From contig NC_089248.1 in the NCBI RefSeq assembly GCF_000512585.2, forward strand, positions 1,612,001-1,676,000: DNA of 64,000 nucleotides, in the 5' to 3' direction. The stretch's first letter is position 1, and every line of letters begins with the position of its first letter. Source of the stretch: Kwoniella bestiolae CBS 10118 (lineage: Eukaryota > Basidiomycota > Tremellomycetes > Tremellales > Cryptococcaceae). The notes beneath the pieces were generated by a model. It had not been told where the DNA came from, did no database searches, and saw only the letters and a program-made list of their open reading frames with translations. Shown here one piece after another: positions 10,640-22,651 of this stretch. The translations under genes and the position numbers were made by a program.

Positions 10640-11872
10640 CTACCAATTCAACAACGTGAATACACTAAGGACAAGAGGAGAAACCAGAACCTGGAGTGAC
10701 ACGAGCATCGGAAGGGTTGTAAGGGGTAGAGCAGGGAGTAGGCCTTTCGTAGGTTGGGTGACACGTTTCGGAGGGATAGAAGCGAATAGCGAGCGAGCGG
10801 TGATGATCATGATAGGTATGGAGTACAGAAGAACGACTGAAATTCCTTGTATCCAACCTCGAGCGAAAGAACCGGGATGTTGGACATGGAAAGCGGTTGA
10901 TTTGGCGTAATTCGTGAAGAGTCTGAACAGAGCCAAAGCCGCCAGGTTGAACACCACGTACAGTCTAGCAGCTACCGCATGTCCAACTCTGACCACAAAG
11001 GTTATCTTCCCACCTGCTATGTCCGCCTCTATATCCTGTATATGCATGATGAATATTCTAGCCTGTTCAAAACAGTACATGGCGCCGAGGAGAACCCAGA
11101 GCGGACCGAGGTTGAATCCGCTGTTGGATTTCAAGAAGATGTCGGATACGTGGATGGCTCGACCAGTAGTAGCGGTGTAGTATCCCGTCATACCCCATAG
11201 GATAGAAACAGGGTTGAGCAGGAGCGCTGAGATGAGTTCGCCGAATCCGTGATAGTGTAGTCGAACAGGTGGACCGACATACATCTGGGAGAGTACTGAG
11301 CTGATGACGCCAATTTGCAATGCAAAGCCTCGATAGGGAGAACCGTGGGTGTTCTTATTGATGGTGGAGATGGAAGGGTCTTTGGATCGTGAGTAGAAGA
11401 TCAGACCGACGACGGCAGCTTGCCAGGCGACACCGAGAATGAGTGCTGTGTAAGGAGGGAAAGTACCATCGTGAATGATCCTAGTTGTATTCCCCATGAT
11501 CTTCTCATTAAACTCTCTAGCCTCTTCTTCCCTGACTTCACTATTATGTTTCTCCTTCACCTTTTCCCTCTCCTTAATCGACCGTTTAATAGATTCCACT
11601 TGACCCGGTCTATCCAAATTCCAATCAAAATACTCGTTCCCATAATTGATCGATACGTTTGTAGCCCACGTCGTAAAAGCGCACTGAAGAACAACCCACC
11701 AGTCGATGCTGGTGAAGACTGTTGCGCCAGTCGACGGGAAGAGTCTGGCCGATAAGATACAACCGAAGATGGTCCAGAGGGGGACTTCACTGGCGAGAGG
11801 GATACGACCGAGAGCGATGAGGGCGTTGATTGAGCCGAAGAAGGAGAGCTGCTGTGGATCGTGCATCTTCAT
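10640..11872 (-). CDS. UbiA-family prenyltransferase
   Basis: A single minus-strand frame of 410 residues. Around residues 77-85 the sequence NEYFDWNLD matches the first Asp-rich motif of the UbiA superfamily (NxxxDxxxD). A second Asp site, QDIEAD, lies near residue 278. Together they bind Mg-diphosphate of an isoprenoid donor. At least seven hydrophobic spans are visible. A charged 30-residue insertion (SIKEREKVKEKHNSE) follows motif 1. The layout is closest to MenA/UbiA-like enzymes that prenylate an aromatic acceptor, but the acceptor cannot be read from sequence. The adjacent tocopherol-cyclase-like gene suggests a two-step prenylation/cyclisation. Ubiquinone (COQ2) and heme O (COX10) enzymes are alternatives, but the large insertion and the context argue against a housekeeping COQ2. 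Confidence 0.75.
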   Translation of the reverse strand: MKMHDPQQLSFFGSINALIALGRIPLASEVPLWTIFGCILSARLFPSTGATVFTSIDWWVVLQCAFTTWATNVSINYGNEYFDWNLDRPGQVESIKRSIKEREKVKEKHNSEVREEEAREFNEKIMGNTTRIIHDGTFPPYTALILGVAWQAAVVGLIFYSRSKDPSISTINKNTHGSPYRGFALQIGVISSVLSQMYVGPPVRLHYHGFGELISALLLNPVSILWGMTGYYTATTGRAIHVSDIFLKSNSGFNLGPLWVLLGAMYCFEQARIFIMHIQDIEADIAGGKITFVVRVGHAVAARLYVVFNLAALALFRLFTNYAKSTAFHVQHPGSFARGWIQGISVVLLYSIPIMIITARSLFASIPPKRVTQPTKGLLPALPLTTLPMLVSLQVLVSPLVLSVFTLLNW

Positions 11873-12601
11873 TTCTCTATCGTAATGCTTGTCGTTTGAG
11901 AATCAAGATTGAGTACAATTGTGCAGACATGAATTCTCAATTGATACTCGCAATGCCAAGCTTGGCGATGGAACACGCTGCATACGATAGCCGCCGATCT
12001 ACAGTATATACGAATATTCATCGATTCGATTCAACTGATTCCAGGAAATGACAGCATCGCGTAAAATCACAAACATAGGTTAATCAGCTGAACAGCGTCA
12101 TAATCTAGAGCCCTAGATCTCCTCAGATTCCAGCAGAACGTGTCATGGGAACATGCCAAGCTTGTATGACGTAAATGCGTTTCTTCGTCCGCATACATAT
12201 GTGGGCACATTTCAAGTTGGAAACTGCTCTCAAGATGGTCATACACGCTGGAAGGATGCCAGAAATGTGATAGATATCGACAAACTCGCCACCAAAGAAG
12301 TGTCGCATCAGCCAATACCGACCTCCGGTTGCCCCAGTTGGTCTTTGTTAGAGGTCGGGCCCAAATTGCTTGCAGTGTTCCAGCAAGATGACCAGTATCT
12401 GCAATACCTACCATGCATGTCTACATGTTGACTTCAAGTTTCAAGGATATATCGTTCAGGACAATTATAAGCTTCAAGTGGATTATTGAGATATATGTAG
12501 AATGCAATCGCGGAAAAAAGGGTATTCAAAAGCTTTCATCACTGTCTATAATGCACGATGTATAATAAACATAAGTTACCTTGTCGTCTTCGCGCTGCCC
12601 A
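11873..12601. other. Intergenic region upstream of the UbiA gene
   Basis: No gene is visible in about 730 bases. It holds the promoter of the UbiA gene and the 3' flank of the aldo/keto reductase locus. The 12-mer ATGCCAAGCTTG occurs at 11953-11964 and again at 12153-12164, exactly 200 bases apart. Confidence 0.5.
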
Positions 12602-13854
12602 TCATTCAGGTAGATTATCAGAATCCACCAAAGTCTGTCTACCTTGTGCTCCCTGATCGAGCCCATCCAGAGCCATCATCTCTTCATTGGTCAACTCAAA
12701 GTCGAAAGATATCTTTATTAGCCTGTATTCTTTCCTTCTTCGATGATCGAGGAAGGGGAATGAACCTGACCAAGTACGTATCAAATCAGTCAGTCGATTT
12801 GTTTCATAACGTATCACATGTGGTTTTATGAGGGGAGGCACAGTTCGGATCAACGCCTGCACACTCACCCTTTCTGTACACTCCATCTAAGCAATATATG
12901 TCCACCAGGCTTGTTGTACCTATTTGTACCTATTCGATAACCCCAGCACCACATGATGTTCAATCCGATCAGCCTGATATCGAGCAGTAGGACAATAAGC
13001 CTGTACGACAATACCCCGTTCTTGGCAGTATTTGACCACTTCTTTCTGTTGGATCCAGGGGTTAAGCTCGAGTTGACATATAGCGGGTTTGGGGGCGGAA
13101 AGAGATTCGAGCTGCTTGATACCGCTGCGATGGAGTAAACCTTCAGCTCGGACTACCTCTCATTCCTATGAATAAGAACACAAGTAACTAAACTGAAAGT
13201 GCTCACAAATTAGACACCCCAATATCCCTCACCCAACCCGCCTCCCAAGCCTCACTCAACGCCTTCCAACCCCGTTCTCTCCACTCCCTATTCGGCCCAG
13301 CATGATGCAGCAATACCAAATCTATGTACCCTCCATGATCGACGCCTCTCCCATTATTTAGCCTTACCACCGACTCCTTCAACGTTTCCACGATTTCCTG
13401 TACGGATGGGATCTCAAGTGCACCGTAATCCACTTGGAAAGGTGCACACCATTTGGTAGAGAGGGTTATGTCTTTTCGTGAGATTCCCGATTGAGCCACT
13501 GCGAGGCCTATATCTGCAGAGTGAAACAGACGATATGAAGCAAGGCAGCGGTTGAATTTCGTTATCTCCACTTGGCTTCCCTTGCGAATCGTAGACCCAA
13601 CTCACCCCGTTCATTCCCATATCTCTGACCCGAATCGACTGTTGTTCAAATAAATAAAAGTCAGTGTCTTACTGCCTTCAACACCAGAGCTAACGTACAG
13701 CAGCCCCACCCTACTCACTTGACCTATACCCATCAGCCAAAGCATCCCTCACAGCATGCAGCGTATCATCCCGCAGTCCGCCCGTACCGAACCCATATCC
13801 AGGTACGCTATTACCAGTGTGTAACGTGATTGTATCGGAAACGGAGTGAATCAT
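12602..13854 (-). pseudogene. Aldo/keto reductase with two frame-breaking lesions
   Basis: Five exons are recognisable on the minus strand: 13854-13719, 13638-13606, 13513-13207, 13124-12869 and 12765-12602. The catalytic tetrad is present: Asp47 and Tyr52 in IDSGQRYGNE, Lys in LSTKW and His in LLHHAG. GVSNFG is recovered when exon 4 starts at 13124. In exon 4 a perfect 10-base tandem duplication (12915-12934) shifts the frame and gives a stop at 12922-12920; removing one copy in thought restores alignment to LLRWSVQKG. In exon 5 a run of three T (near 12710) shifts the frame by one just before the expected FDFELTNEEM segment. Both segments are otherwise well conserved, so inactivation is recent or the assembly is wrong at the second site. 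If expressed, the product lacks the last ~85 residues. Confidence 0.7.
12915..12934. repeat. 10-bp perfect tandem duplication in AKR exon 4
   Basis: TGTACCTATT is present twice head to tail on the + strand. The length is not a multiple of three, so it breaks the aldo/keto reductase frame. The surrounding coding sequence aligns with family consensus on each side in different frames. Confidence 0.9.
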
Positions 13855-14468
13855 AGCCAACTCAGAGTAAGAGTAACGTAAAATGGCGAATGCTTGATAT
13901 GCTGTATAAGCACAAGTAAGTAAATCGATCAATTCGTTTCAATCGCCCTATCTATATATACCTGTTCACTCACAAGTCCCTCACTAGTGCTGAGAATTCT
14001 TCACATTCGCCGGATCTCTTCGCGTGCGAGGTAAGAGAAGCGACCGTCGGTGACCGTTGATCTGCTCCGCGATACGTTGATAAATGATTTTTAGACAAGA
14101 AGGTCCATCTCAGGGCGTGGGAACGGAACGTCTGATCACCTTCGGTCTTGTCTTGCCTCTCTGGAACGTCTTGATACGAACAAGAGAGAGAGAATATGAA
14201 CAATGCATGGTAATCGAGGTCAAACAGAGGAACAATCCAAATGTATTCACAGCAAACATCGTAAAATTCATTAAAAGGGAATCACCACCACCACAGCAGA
14301 CACATAGAACAGAGAAAGGGGTATACTTCAGAGATAATCATATCCGCTTTATCATAAATGTTATCAGTCGAAAAGAAACACCAAAATTAATTCCAGTACC
14401 ATGCAATGACCATCGTATATCGCTAGCTTTTCACCTCGGGCGACGTAAATCCTTGAATACCAAGTCGA
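13855..14468. other. Intergenic region, no gene seen
   Basis: About 610 bases lie between the reductase start and the C-terminal end of the coiled-coil gene. A TATATATA-like run near 13952-13960 sits about 95 bases upstream of the reductase ATG (minus strand). Open frames here have no support. Confidence 0.45.
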
Positions 14469-17400
14469 TCAGAAAGTCTCCGTTTCATCCTATATCCGAG
14501 TGATCACCACACCATATCAGATCAGCTGATCATACGGTACATGTCGGTATTTTTCACTCACCACAGCATCTTCGGCCAATTTGTCATTCACCGCTACCTC
14601 GTCAACTCTCTTCTCAGCACCTTTGGCCTCGCTCAATTCTTGTTGCAATTTCTTGATCTCACTGAAAGATCACGCAACAATCAGTCCCGATGAACCTTTG
14701 CACGACGCAGACAAATATCCACTCACTTCTCGAGATCCACGACCTTGGCATTGTGCGCTTCATGAAGTTTCGTCAGAGCTGGGGAGTGAGGTTCGGCAGG
14801 TTTGGGAGAGGTAGGGGGTGTTCGGACGGAGTCCTATCGAATACAAAGTCAGAAAGGCTGATTCCAAGTAGAGCACGAGATGAGTATTACTCACAGCTAA
14901 CCTAGCGAGCGCACTATTCTTTTCCACTCTCTCGTCCTGCCACCAGAGTTGCTGTTAGCTATCTACATGACTTCTGTTAATGACGTGTTGTGGCGTGCTC
15001 ACCTGCAATTGCACTTCCAAATTCTTCAAAAACTCTTTCAACTCTACTACTTCTCTCTTGTATTTCTCCTCAGTTTCATGGGCTTCTTTCACTTTCAGCT
15101 CGGCGGCTTCTCGGATGTCTTGGGAGTGCTGTTCCTGAATAGAGGAAAGGGAAGCTTCAAAGTGGGATTTGTTCATTTCCGCCATCTGTGAAATGGAATT
15201 CTAAATCAGTATAACCGTTCCACTTCTGGATCATCATGTACACAAATCATGACATCCAGCTGAGATGGATCCGGGGAAGTTTGATGGAGTAAATACAGAC
15301 AAACGACCCACCTCCTTGGCACCTTCCAACTCATCTTTAACCCCCTGCAACTCCCCCTTAACCCTCTTCAGTTCCCCCTCAATCTCCGCCCTACCGCTAT
15401 CCACCTCGGAACTCTCCTTCTTACCAAGCACTTCAATCTCACCAATCAACCTTGTTATCTCATTTCGTAACTTCTCATTCACCTCTTTCAGCTCGCTAAG
15501 CTGAGTTTGACTTTCCACCACCTGTTGCTGAGTAGATAAGAGGGATTCTTCAAGGGTTTCTTGGGATTTCAAATGATCTGCTTGGAGGTCTGAGAGAGCG
15601 AGAGAGTGGGATGATTTGAGAGCTTCGAGTTCTGCTTTGTGTGATTCCTGAAGTTGGGTATGGGTAGTCTGAAGTTCAGTTCGGATGGAGGATAGTTCGG
15701 CGTGGTGAGATTCGTTTGCGGCGGCCTGGTCAGATCATCAGCCACGACTCAATCCCATCTGCCCTTCCTCTGACAAGATGCAGATGTGGTCTAGGGTCCT
15801 GCAACTCACCTTGGCATCTTCAAACGCCTTGTTGTATTTCTCTTCGAAAGCAGCTTTATCCTTCTCCCTCTCCGATTCAAGCTGAGCAATGATCTACCAT
15901 CAAATCAGTCAGCTATCAATCAACCAAAATCGTATCAACAACTCACATCATTCAAGCTCTTCTCCTTCTCCTCCATACCTCTTCTGACCTCCGCATGCTG
16001 AGCAGTCTCCTCTTCTAGCTCTTCAACCTTGTTCCTCGCTTCGTTAAGTTCCTGCTCGGCCACCTCTTTGGCAAAAGTCACTTCGCCGAGTTTGCCCTCC
16101 AGCTCAGCCACCTTGGCATTGGAAGTGGAAGTGGCTTCTTCCAAGAGGGATGCATGTTCCTCGTTGACCTCTTTCAATTGTCTTTCAAGATCTGCCAGAG
16201 CTTCAGGGTGCTTAGCCGAGGTCTCCAGTAAAGTAGCATAGGTTGAGGATAGTTCTTCGTGAGCGGCTTTGAGGGTCTACCAATATGGAAGGGAGATGTG
16301 AGCACTTGAGCTTGCCGAGAAGGGTCTTTAAGAATCAGATAAAGTAGACTCACCTGATACTCGCCTCGTTGCGCTTCATGCTCGCTCCTGGCTTTGGTCA
16401 ACGCATCAAGATGTTCCTGAGCAGTAGACTTATGAGCATCAACCTCTTTGGCCAAGCCCTACATCAATACCAGAAGTAGGTATACGTCAGCTTCAATCAC
16501 TCCACTCGCTACGACATCATATCACCTGACAGAGTGAAGTCAAACATACCTCCCTCTCCCCATTCCACCTCTCTTCATCTCCCTTTCTACCCTCCCTCTC
16601 CCCATCTACAACAACCTTCAACTCCGCAATCTCCTCCTGTAGATCTTTGATCCTGCCCTCCAACCCCGTAGTTCCCACAATTGACTTTTCAGCTTCCTCT
16701 GCCCCCTCGGCCAATTCAGCTTCGAGTTTATCCTTGATCCTCTCCAGATCAGCTACTTTAGCTTCGAGGGATGTCTTGAGCTCGCTGATTTCTTTGAGTG
16801 AGCCGGAAGATTCTTCGTGAGAGATTCGAAGCGATGAGAGTTCATCTTGGACCGAGGAGAGAGTGGTGTTGAGGTTGGTGATTGACGATTGGGCGGTGGA
16901 AAGGTCCGTTTGGAGGGATGTGAGTTGGGTTGAGAGAGATTCTTTCTCGGTGGAGAGGCTGTCATCGTTTATGAGTGGGTCAGCATTTCATGACAAGCGT
17001 AATTCCCACCGGACGACTTGTCTAGGATGGTAGTCACTCACACTTCGAGTTTAGCTTCAAATTCTCTCACGGCAGTCTCACGCTGTTCTTCAGAAGCCTT
17101 CAACTCGGCAGCGTGCAGCTCCTTGAGCTCGGTGATCTGTAGCATGCCACCATCAGCTCGAGCCCTTCTGCTATTCACTGATGTAGCTCGTAGAGGGGCA
17201 ACTCACCTTGCCGTCGTTGTCAGCACTAGCTTGAGAAGTAGCACCTTCTATCTGAGCTTTCAGCTCCTCGATAGCTTTGGCGTGTCTACATAAACACCAA
17301 GTCTCTAGGTCAGCCACCGTGATCACTAGGATACTCACCGAGTCGACAGGATGCAGACTACTTACCTCTCTTCCAATTCGACTTTCTCTCTGTTCAACTC

Positions 17401-18855
17401 CCCAACCTTCTTCTCATACTCTTCTTTCTCCTCAGCAGATCGCTTCTCTAGACCTTCGATCTTTTCCTGCAATACCAAAATACGAGTTAGTCAGCTGTAC
17501 TCTCACACGGGACGCTAGCCTGAACTACCCAGCTCACCTTCAACTCTGTAATCTGCTTTGTCCTATCACCAACAACAGAGGCAGAAGCCAAAGCGCTCGG
17601 TCCACTCCCTCCCCTGACCTTCTGCGCGGTCCCAGCACCTGCCGCAGGCTTAGAGGGAGGTAACATACTTGCTCTACCAGCGTTCAATCTCGAGGTGGAA
17701 CTGGTAAGTCCTACTCTGGGTTTGGTGGTGGTGGTAGAAGCAGAAGCGGTGCTAGATTTCAAAGGATCAGGTCGAGTGGTGGCGCTTGTTCGGGTTGAGC
17801 TGGCGGTAGGAACGGGTGGTTTGACTGATGGTCTAGGTTTGACTGTTGATGTAGAAGTTCCGGTTGGACGAACGGCAGTTCTAGGAGCCGACGAGGAGGT
17901 GGTCGTTCGATCTGATGAGCCTGTGGTGGCTCTTGGTCTAGAAGTAGTAGGGGGTTCAACCTTGGAAGATGAAGCAGCTGTTGGTCTAGTCACACTAGCG
18001 CCAGGTCGAGCGGTAGATTGAGATGGTCTGGACGTATGAGTTGGTCTAGCCCCTGAAGAAGTAGTAGTTGATGGTCTGGCAGTTGTCGTGGTAGGACGTG
18101 TAGTAGTGGGTTTGGTAGGAGCAAGGGACTGTCTGGCCGTAGTCAATGGACGGGTGGTTGAAGGGGTGGGTTTGGTGGAAGGAGTAGATTTGGGAGTAGG
18201 TTTGGGTGAGCCTGCTGAGCATGAGCACATATTATAGTCAATACATATACAACAAGTATCCTCCCGATGAGCATCATAGACCCCCATGAAGGAAGGATGA
18301 AGATAACAGAGATCTACCACCCAACTCACCACCAAATACACCACTCTTCAATACCTTCTTGACACCGTTCGCAGCTTCTTTGGCGGTATGCACCACCTTG
18401 TTCTCGTCCTTGGTTTTGGGTGCATCACCATCACCATCTACAGCTTTCTCTTTATCATCACTGTTTCCGCTCTCCTGGGTCTTGTCCTTGTCCTGCTGTT
18501 CTTCTGGATGTTGTTGCGCACCGACCTCTTCTTTCAACCCACTCCCATCTTCACCATCTACACCAGTATCTTTTGATGTTTCTTCAGCTGTAACACCTGC
18601 TTTTCCATCTGTATTTTTCTCTCCATCGCCAGAGGCATCGTCCACTCCTGATCCAGCTACCTTGTCCTCTGATTCCTGAGCTGTATCGTTCAACTCCTCC
18701 CTCTTCTCTTCGTCCTGAGCTTCATCCTGCTGAACATCCACGACAGGTCGTTCCTCCATCGTTTTCAAGCTGATCGCCTCGGAAGCTTGTGAGTCTGGTC
18801 TTGCAGTCATTACTACCTGGTCTTGCTCGCACTCTCGAGATGAGATAGTGCTCAT
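14469..18855 (-). CDS. Long coiled-coil protein with Ser/Thr/Pro-rich region
   Basis: A minus-strand gene with more than ten short introns encodes roughly 1,200 residues. The N-terminal ~190 residues (from MSTISS) are acidic and disordered (Asp/Glu/Lys-rich). The next exon (about 18210-17540) is a 220-residue Thr/Ser/Pro/Arg repeat-like region (many TTRP, STKP, TARP words). The rest, 17500 to about 14550, is nearly continuous heptad coiled coil (for example AELEGKLGEVTFAKEVAEQEL). No CAP-Gly, kinesin or GRIP domain is seen in the exons read. Such proteins are usually cytoskeletal or Golgi tethers; I cannot choose. The final exon is uncertain: the frame can stop after a last intron near 14469-14471 or slightly upstream. 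Confidence 0.7.
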
Positions 18856-19330
18856 ATGGTATAGTTTATATCCAAAGAGAGAATAATGAACGTTTGATGT
18901 TCGATAGTAGTTTATGGTGCATTGACACACATCTACAACGCATCTACCGCGTCTTTTCGTTCGTTGTCTTTCTTTCTTTTGTTTTTGACTTTTTCACTTT
19001 TACGCGTTCGAATGTACCATATCATATACCACCCTACATCGTATACTGCAACAGTGCATATAAGAGAGTGTATGATCATATGCATACCAATCCAGTGATA
19101 CTCATACTCTTATACTATTCCGTCCTACGTGCAAAACCAAGAAAAGCAAGAATAAAAACCAACCCATTAACCCATATATACCATAATCTTACCTTGCTAT
19201 CTCACACGGTGATTATAGAAGGACAAGTAGAACTATATATACAAGAGCAATCGGTTGACGGGCTAAGATACGATCACTACCAGAGGAATCACATCGAGTG
19301 CAGCTTCTGCTACTGAGAAAGAGTCACCAT
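18856..19330. other. Intergenic region, no gene seen
   Basis: It combines the promoter of the coiled-coil gene (T/C-rich, 18950-19010 on the + strand) with the 3' UTR of the GH128 gene. The + strand frame here has no support as a protein. Confidence 0.5.
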
Positions 19331-20769
19331 CTAATGGTACTTTGAAATGGCGCTGATATAAGTTTGACCGGATTGACTATTTATCATCAAAAAAACAAGA
19401 TCAGCATTGATTATACTACAGAGAAAAACAACATGACCCACCTCAATGCACCATTACTGTACATAGGCCAGACATCGCCCAAACCATCGCCATTAGAGTA
19501 CGCATAAGCGTGTACCCTCTCATCAGCCTCGAAGAGAGCTACAATGTCGTTGATGTAGGTATTGATCTCGCTCTGGTCCGTACAAGGGATGAACGACGAG
19601 GAATCATCGACACAGGCGAATTCAGTCACCCAGATGGGTTTTCCGAATGTGTTGTAGTAATAATCGATATCTGCCTTGACACCATCCATGTTATTCTTGT
19701 TGACGTGGATATTGGTGATATCCCATGGAACGGAAATCTGCTTTTCGAACGATCCCAACCATCCGATGTATTGTTCAGCGGCCTGATGACACATGGAGGG
19801 TGAGATCAAAGTCGATCCCTTAGCTTTGAATGGACCGATCAAGGTGTTCCATAATCCAGCGGCGGTGGAGACATCGATGTTGGCACTTCCCCAGGTTGAA
19901 CAGTCGGGTTCCTCGAATCCCATGATGTACTGAGGAGCAGAGGTGATAGCTTTGAATACGTCCAGTCGGGACGAATCGGTGCTGTCGACGGTTCCTGCAC
20001 CCCACAGCATGGGGACGGCGATGGGTGTGCCGCTGTGACCGGATGGGTTGGCAGACCAGTCTATACCAGGGGAACAATGTAAGCGATTGTTCACTTGACA
20101 CACGGAGGGCAGATAAAGAGGTAAATGTTACGACACGAGGGCAAGAAGGGAACAAGTCGCTTGTAAAATGAAACACAACTCACCATACCACCATCCGATG
20201 TGGGATTCACAATCGTCATAAGCGTCCCCACCGGCAATACCAGCCTTGATCCCATTGGGAGTGTACTGTCCGTTACTCGAAGAAGAAGAAGCAGCAGAGG
20301 TGGAAGCGGCAGCAGCGGCAGAAGTGGAAGTAGCACTTGAAGCAGCTTCAACTTGAGAGGTCTGTGATTGAGATTGAAATTGATGGTTATCACTTGAATC
20401 TTGCACTTGAGTATTATAATCTTGATAACTTACGGTTGTTCCGTTGGTATAGTTCTCAGCAGGTTCAATCCATGCTGCACTAGTCTCTGTCGCAGCAGCA
20501 GCTGCTTGTGAAGTAGTAGTAGCAGCTTCTTCAGCAGCGGAGGAAGAAGTGGTCCTGGCTTTACATGTCGTACCCCTCTTTCGGACTACCTTTCGCTTAG
20601 GTTTCAACCCCTCGCTCATGGGTTGTCGTCTCTCCATAGCAGTGGCCAATCGTTCCACTGCCCGAGCATGATCAACAGCTTTGGCAGAGTGTCGTCTGTG
20701 GGTGGAAGCGAGGGCGGGAGTGGAAGTGGCCAAGAGGGCTAGGATGGGGAGTAAGGTGGACAGTTGCAT
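19331..20769 (-). CDS. Secreted GH128-family beta-1,3-glucanase-like protein
   Basis: Three exons, 20769-20184, 20060-19442 and 19376-19331, give 416 residues. Residues 1-21 (MQLSTLLPILALLATSTPALA) are a clear signal peptide. Next come a basic stretch with Arg-Arg pairs and a Ser/Ala/Thr-rich linker to about residue 180. The catalytic domain begins near HIGWWYDW and matches GH128 (Asl1-like, Glyco_hydro_cc): a first glutamate in MGFEEPD and a second in WVTEFAC serve as acid/base and nucleophile in this clan A family. The VDDSS and CTDQSE segments add conserved Cys. GH128 enzymes cleave beta-1,3-glucan in the fungal wall. Splicing the last intron replaces a false end (GALRWVML) by GALSQSGQTY, which fits the family. 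It is likely a wall-remodelling enzyme of the cell surface. Confidence 0.85.
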
Positions 20770-22651
20770 CTTGATTTGTATCTTGGTTGTGTTTTGTTGA
20801 TATTCGAGTTGAGATGAGGTTGATTGGTCCGATCAAAGTCGATTTGATAGATGTCGATGTTGGTGGGTAGGTCGAGGTTGAACGAGTGTCTACAAATGAG
20901 TGTCTGCGGTAGAGTAGGGCGTGGGACTGTGCGAGTGCAGGGGTGTTGAGTCTGTATGTTGAGCAGTAAGAGATGTTGAAGGAGGATGATGGGGTTGATC
21001 GATGGGATGATGATGATAATGATGACAACGACGAAAGAGCGTGTTACAGTCGAGATGGAAGGATAAACAAAGAGAGATCCTCGTCAGCTACCTGCTATTT
21101 ATACTTGTCATCCCTTGATCAGGCTGCGAAGGGTGTTTGTCTGTGTATATATAGGTGTGTCCGGGTGCTCATCTCCTTGGAGACGAACGGAGAATAACCC
21201 TCACTCAACTCTACCAAAGCACAGAGCACAGAACAAAGGAGCAACCTGGTTCAACAAAGAGATACCCTCTGAATGAAAGGATATGATATACCACTCCAAA
21301 GCTCAATCGATATATCATACCAATCAATCGAAAGGAGAAAGTGAAGCAAACCGAAGGGAACGCGTCAAACTCACCGAGGTTAGCTTCGAGCGTTACTTTA
21401 GAAAAAACCAGTTTTCTATAGCAAGTATCTTGACGTCGATGGTGGTGGTGGTGGCGGTGGTGGTTGTGGTGGTGAAGATGAAAAGAGTGAATCTACCTGT
21501 ATGTCTATGTATGTATATATATATCTGATGAAAACAATAAGATATCTCAAGCCAAGTAAGATGAGGAATGAGGCGTAAAAATATCAAAGAGGGAAAGAGG
21601 CGACGCGACTGAGAAAGAAATCAACAATCCTACAGTATCACCCCTGAACATCTCGGAATATCCTGTAACGAAACAACCCTCAAATGTGATATATCATACA
21701 GTCAAAAGTCTGGATTTCAGGTGAGAAGTAAGGGTGACGTGAAGGGCTGTACCTGCGGAATAAAAATGCAACCAAGAGAGAGGGCTCACAGCAGAAGGGA
21801 GAGAGGAGGGTGTGTGCCTACGATTTTAACCTGGTCCAACAATAGGCAAGTTCACGACCACCCTATTCCGAGACAAGATGAAACGTCCACATCTAAATGT
21901 GATGAAACGCTGCGGCTGCGGCACATGAACAGTGATGGTATGTTCTTTCGACGTCTTCTGTCTATGTCGTTTGTACTTCGGTTCACGTCTTCATCTCTAA
22001 TCTCGCATTCGACTCGACTGTTCACGACCACCCCGAAAGCAATCAGAGTTTGCATATATGCCTTCCAGCGCGTTGTGGGGATAGAGCGGTAACATCACGT
22101 TGCCTTCTCTTTCATCGCCAATCAATTAAATTATAATCTCGCCCAATCCACCCCAACCACCCTCAGATTTATCAAGAACCGAGATTCTGGAATAACCCAA
22201 CAAAGGGGTGCATACCCCGATTAAATGGTGAAAGGTACACTTAATAGTTATGCATAGAACGATCGGTGAATGATGAGTAAGACCTCTTTTCAACCACTAT
22301 AATTCCAATAATGTATGTACAACCCCTTGGTAATGTTTTCCCTATATATACAGATAATGTTGTTCTAGATATTTCTTTCGAGATGATGTTCATTTCTTCA
22401 ATCTATCTTACACCCTGATATTCTAATGTCCAACCCTCTTTGTGTATAGTCGAGATTCGAGTATTCTAGACATGACTGACCAGAACAGGGTCTAACCCTT
22501 GTATTTTGATGTTCTCGATTCAAGAGAACCCGACACCACCCCATCTGCGAGGTGTTCCCAACTACAGAGGTGTCTACTGATGTCGAAAAAGGGAGGACTT
22601 GCAGGGGGGTCCTCGGCTCTGATGGTTCCGAAGTTGTCTTGACCTCAATTC
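20770..22651. other. Long (1.9 kb) region upstream of the GH128 gene
   Basis: No credible gene on either strand. The right part should contain the 3' UTR of the next minus-strand gene; the left part is the GH128 promoter and a probable leader of about 300 bases. It contains a GTGGTGGTGGCGGTGGTGG-type microsatellite near 21441-21473 and a 14-base direct repeat GTTCACGACCACCC at 21850-21863 and 22020-22033. Confidence 0.5.
21096..21103 (-). promoter_or_regulatory. TATA box of the GH128 gene
   Basis: A perfect TATAAATA is read on the minus strand, about 327 bases upstream of the GH128 ATG. It predicts a leader of roughly 300 bases, long for such a gene. Confidence 0.5.

Noticed and set aside
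12067..12431. Overlapping frames on both strands in the UbiA upstream region
   Set aside because: Both frames are composed of biased chance codons and have no family resemblance.
13470..13600. Alternative acceptors that would give the reductase GVSNL-VRAEGL
   Set aside because: The phases do not fit; the acceptor at 13125/13126 gives GVSNFG and continues in frame to GIKQLES, as in the family.
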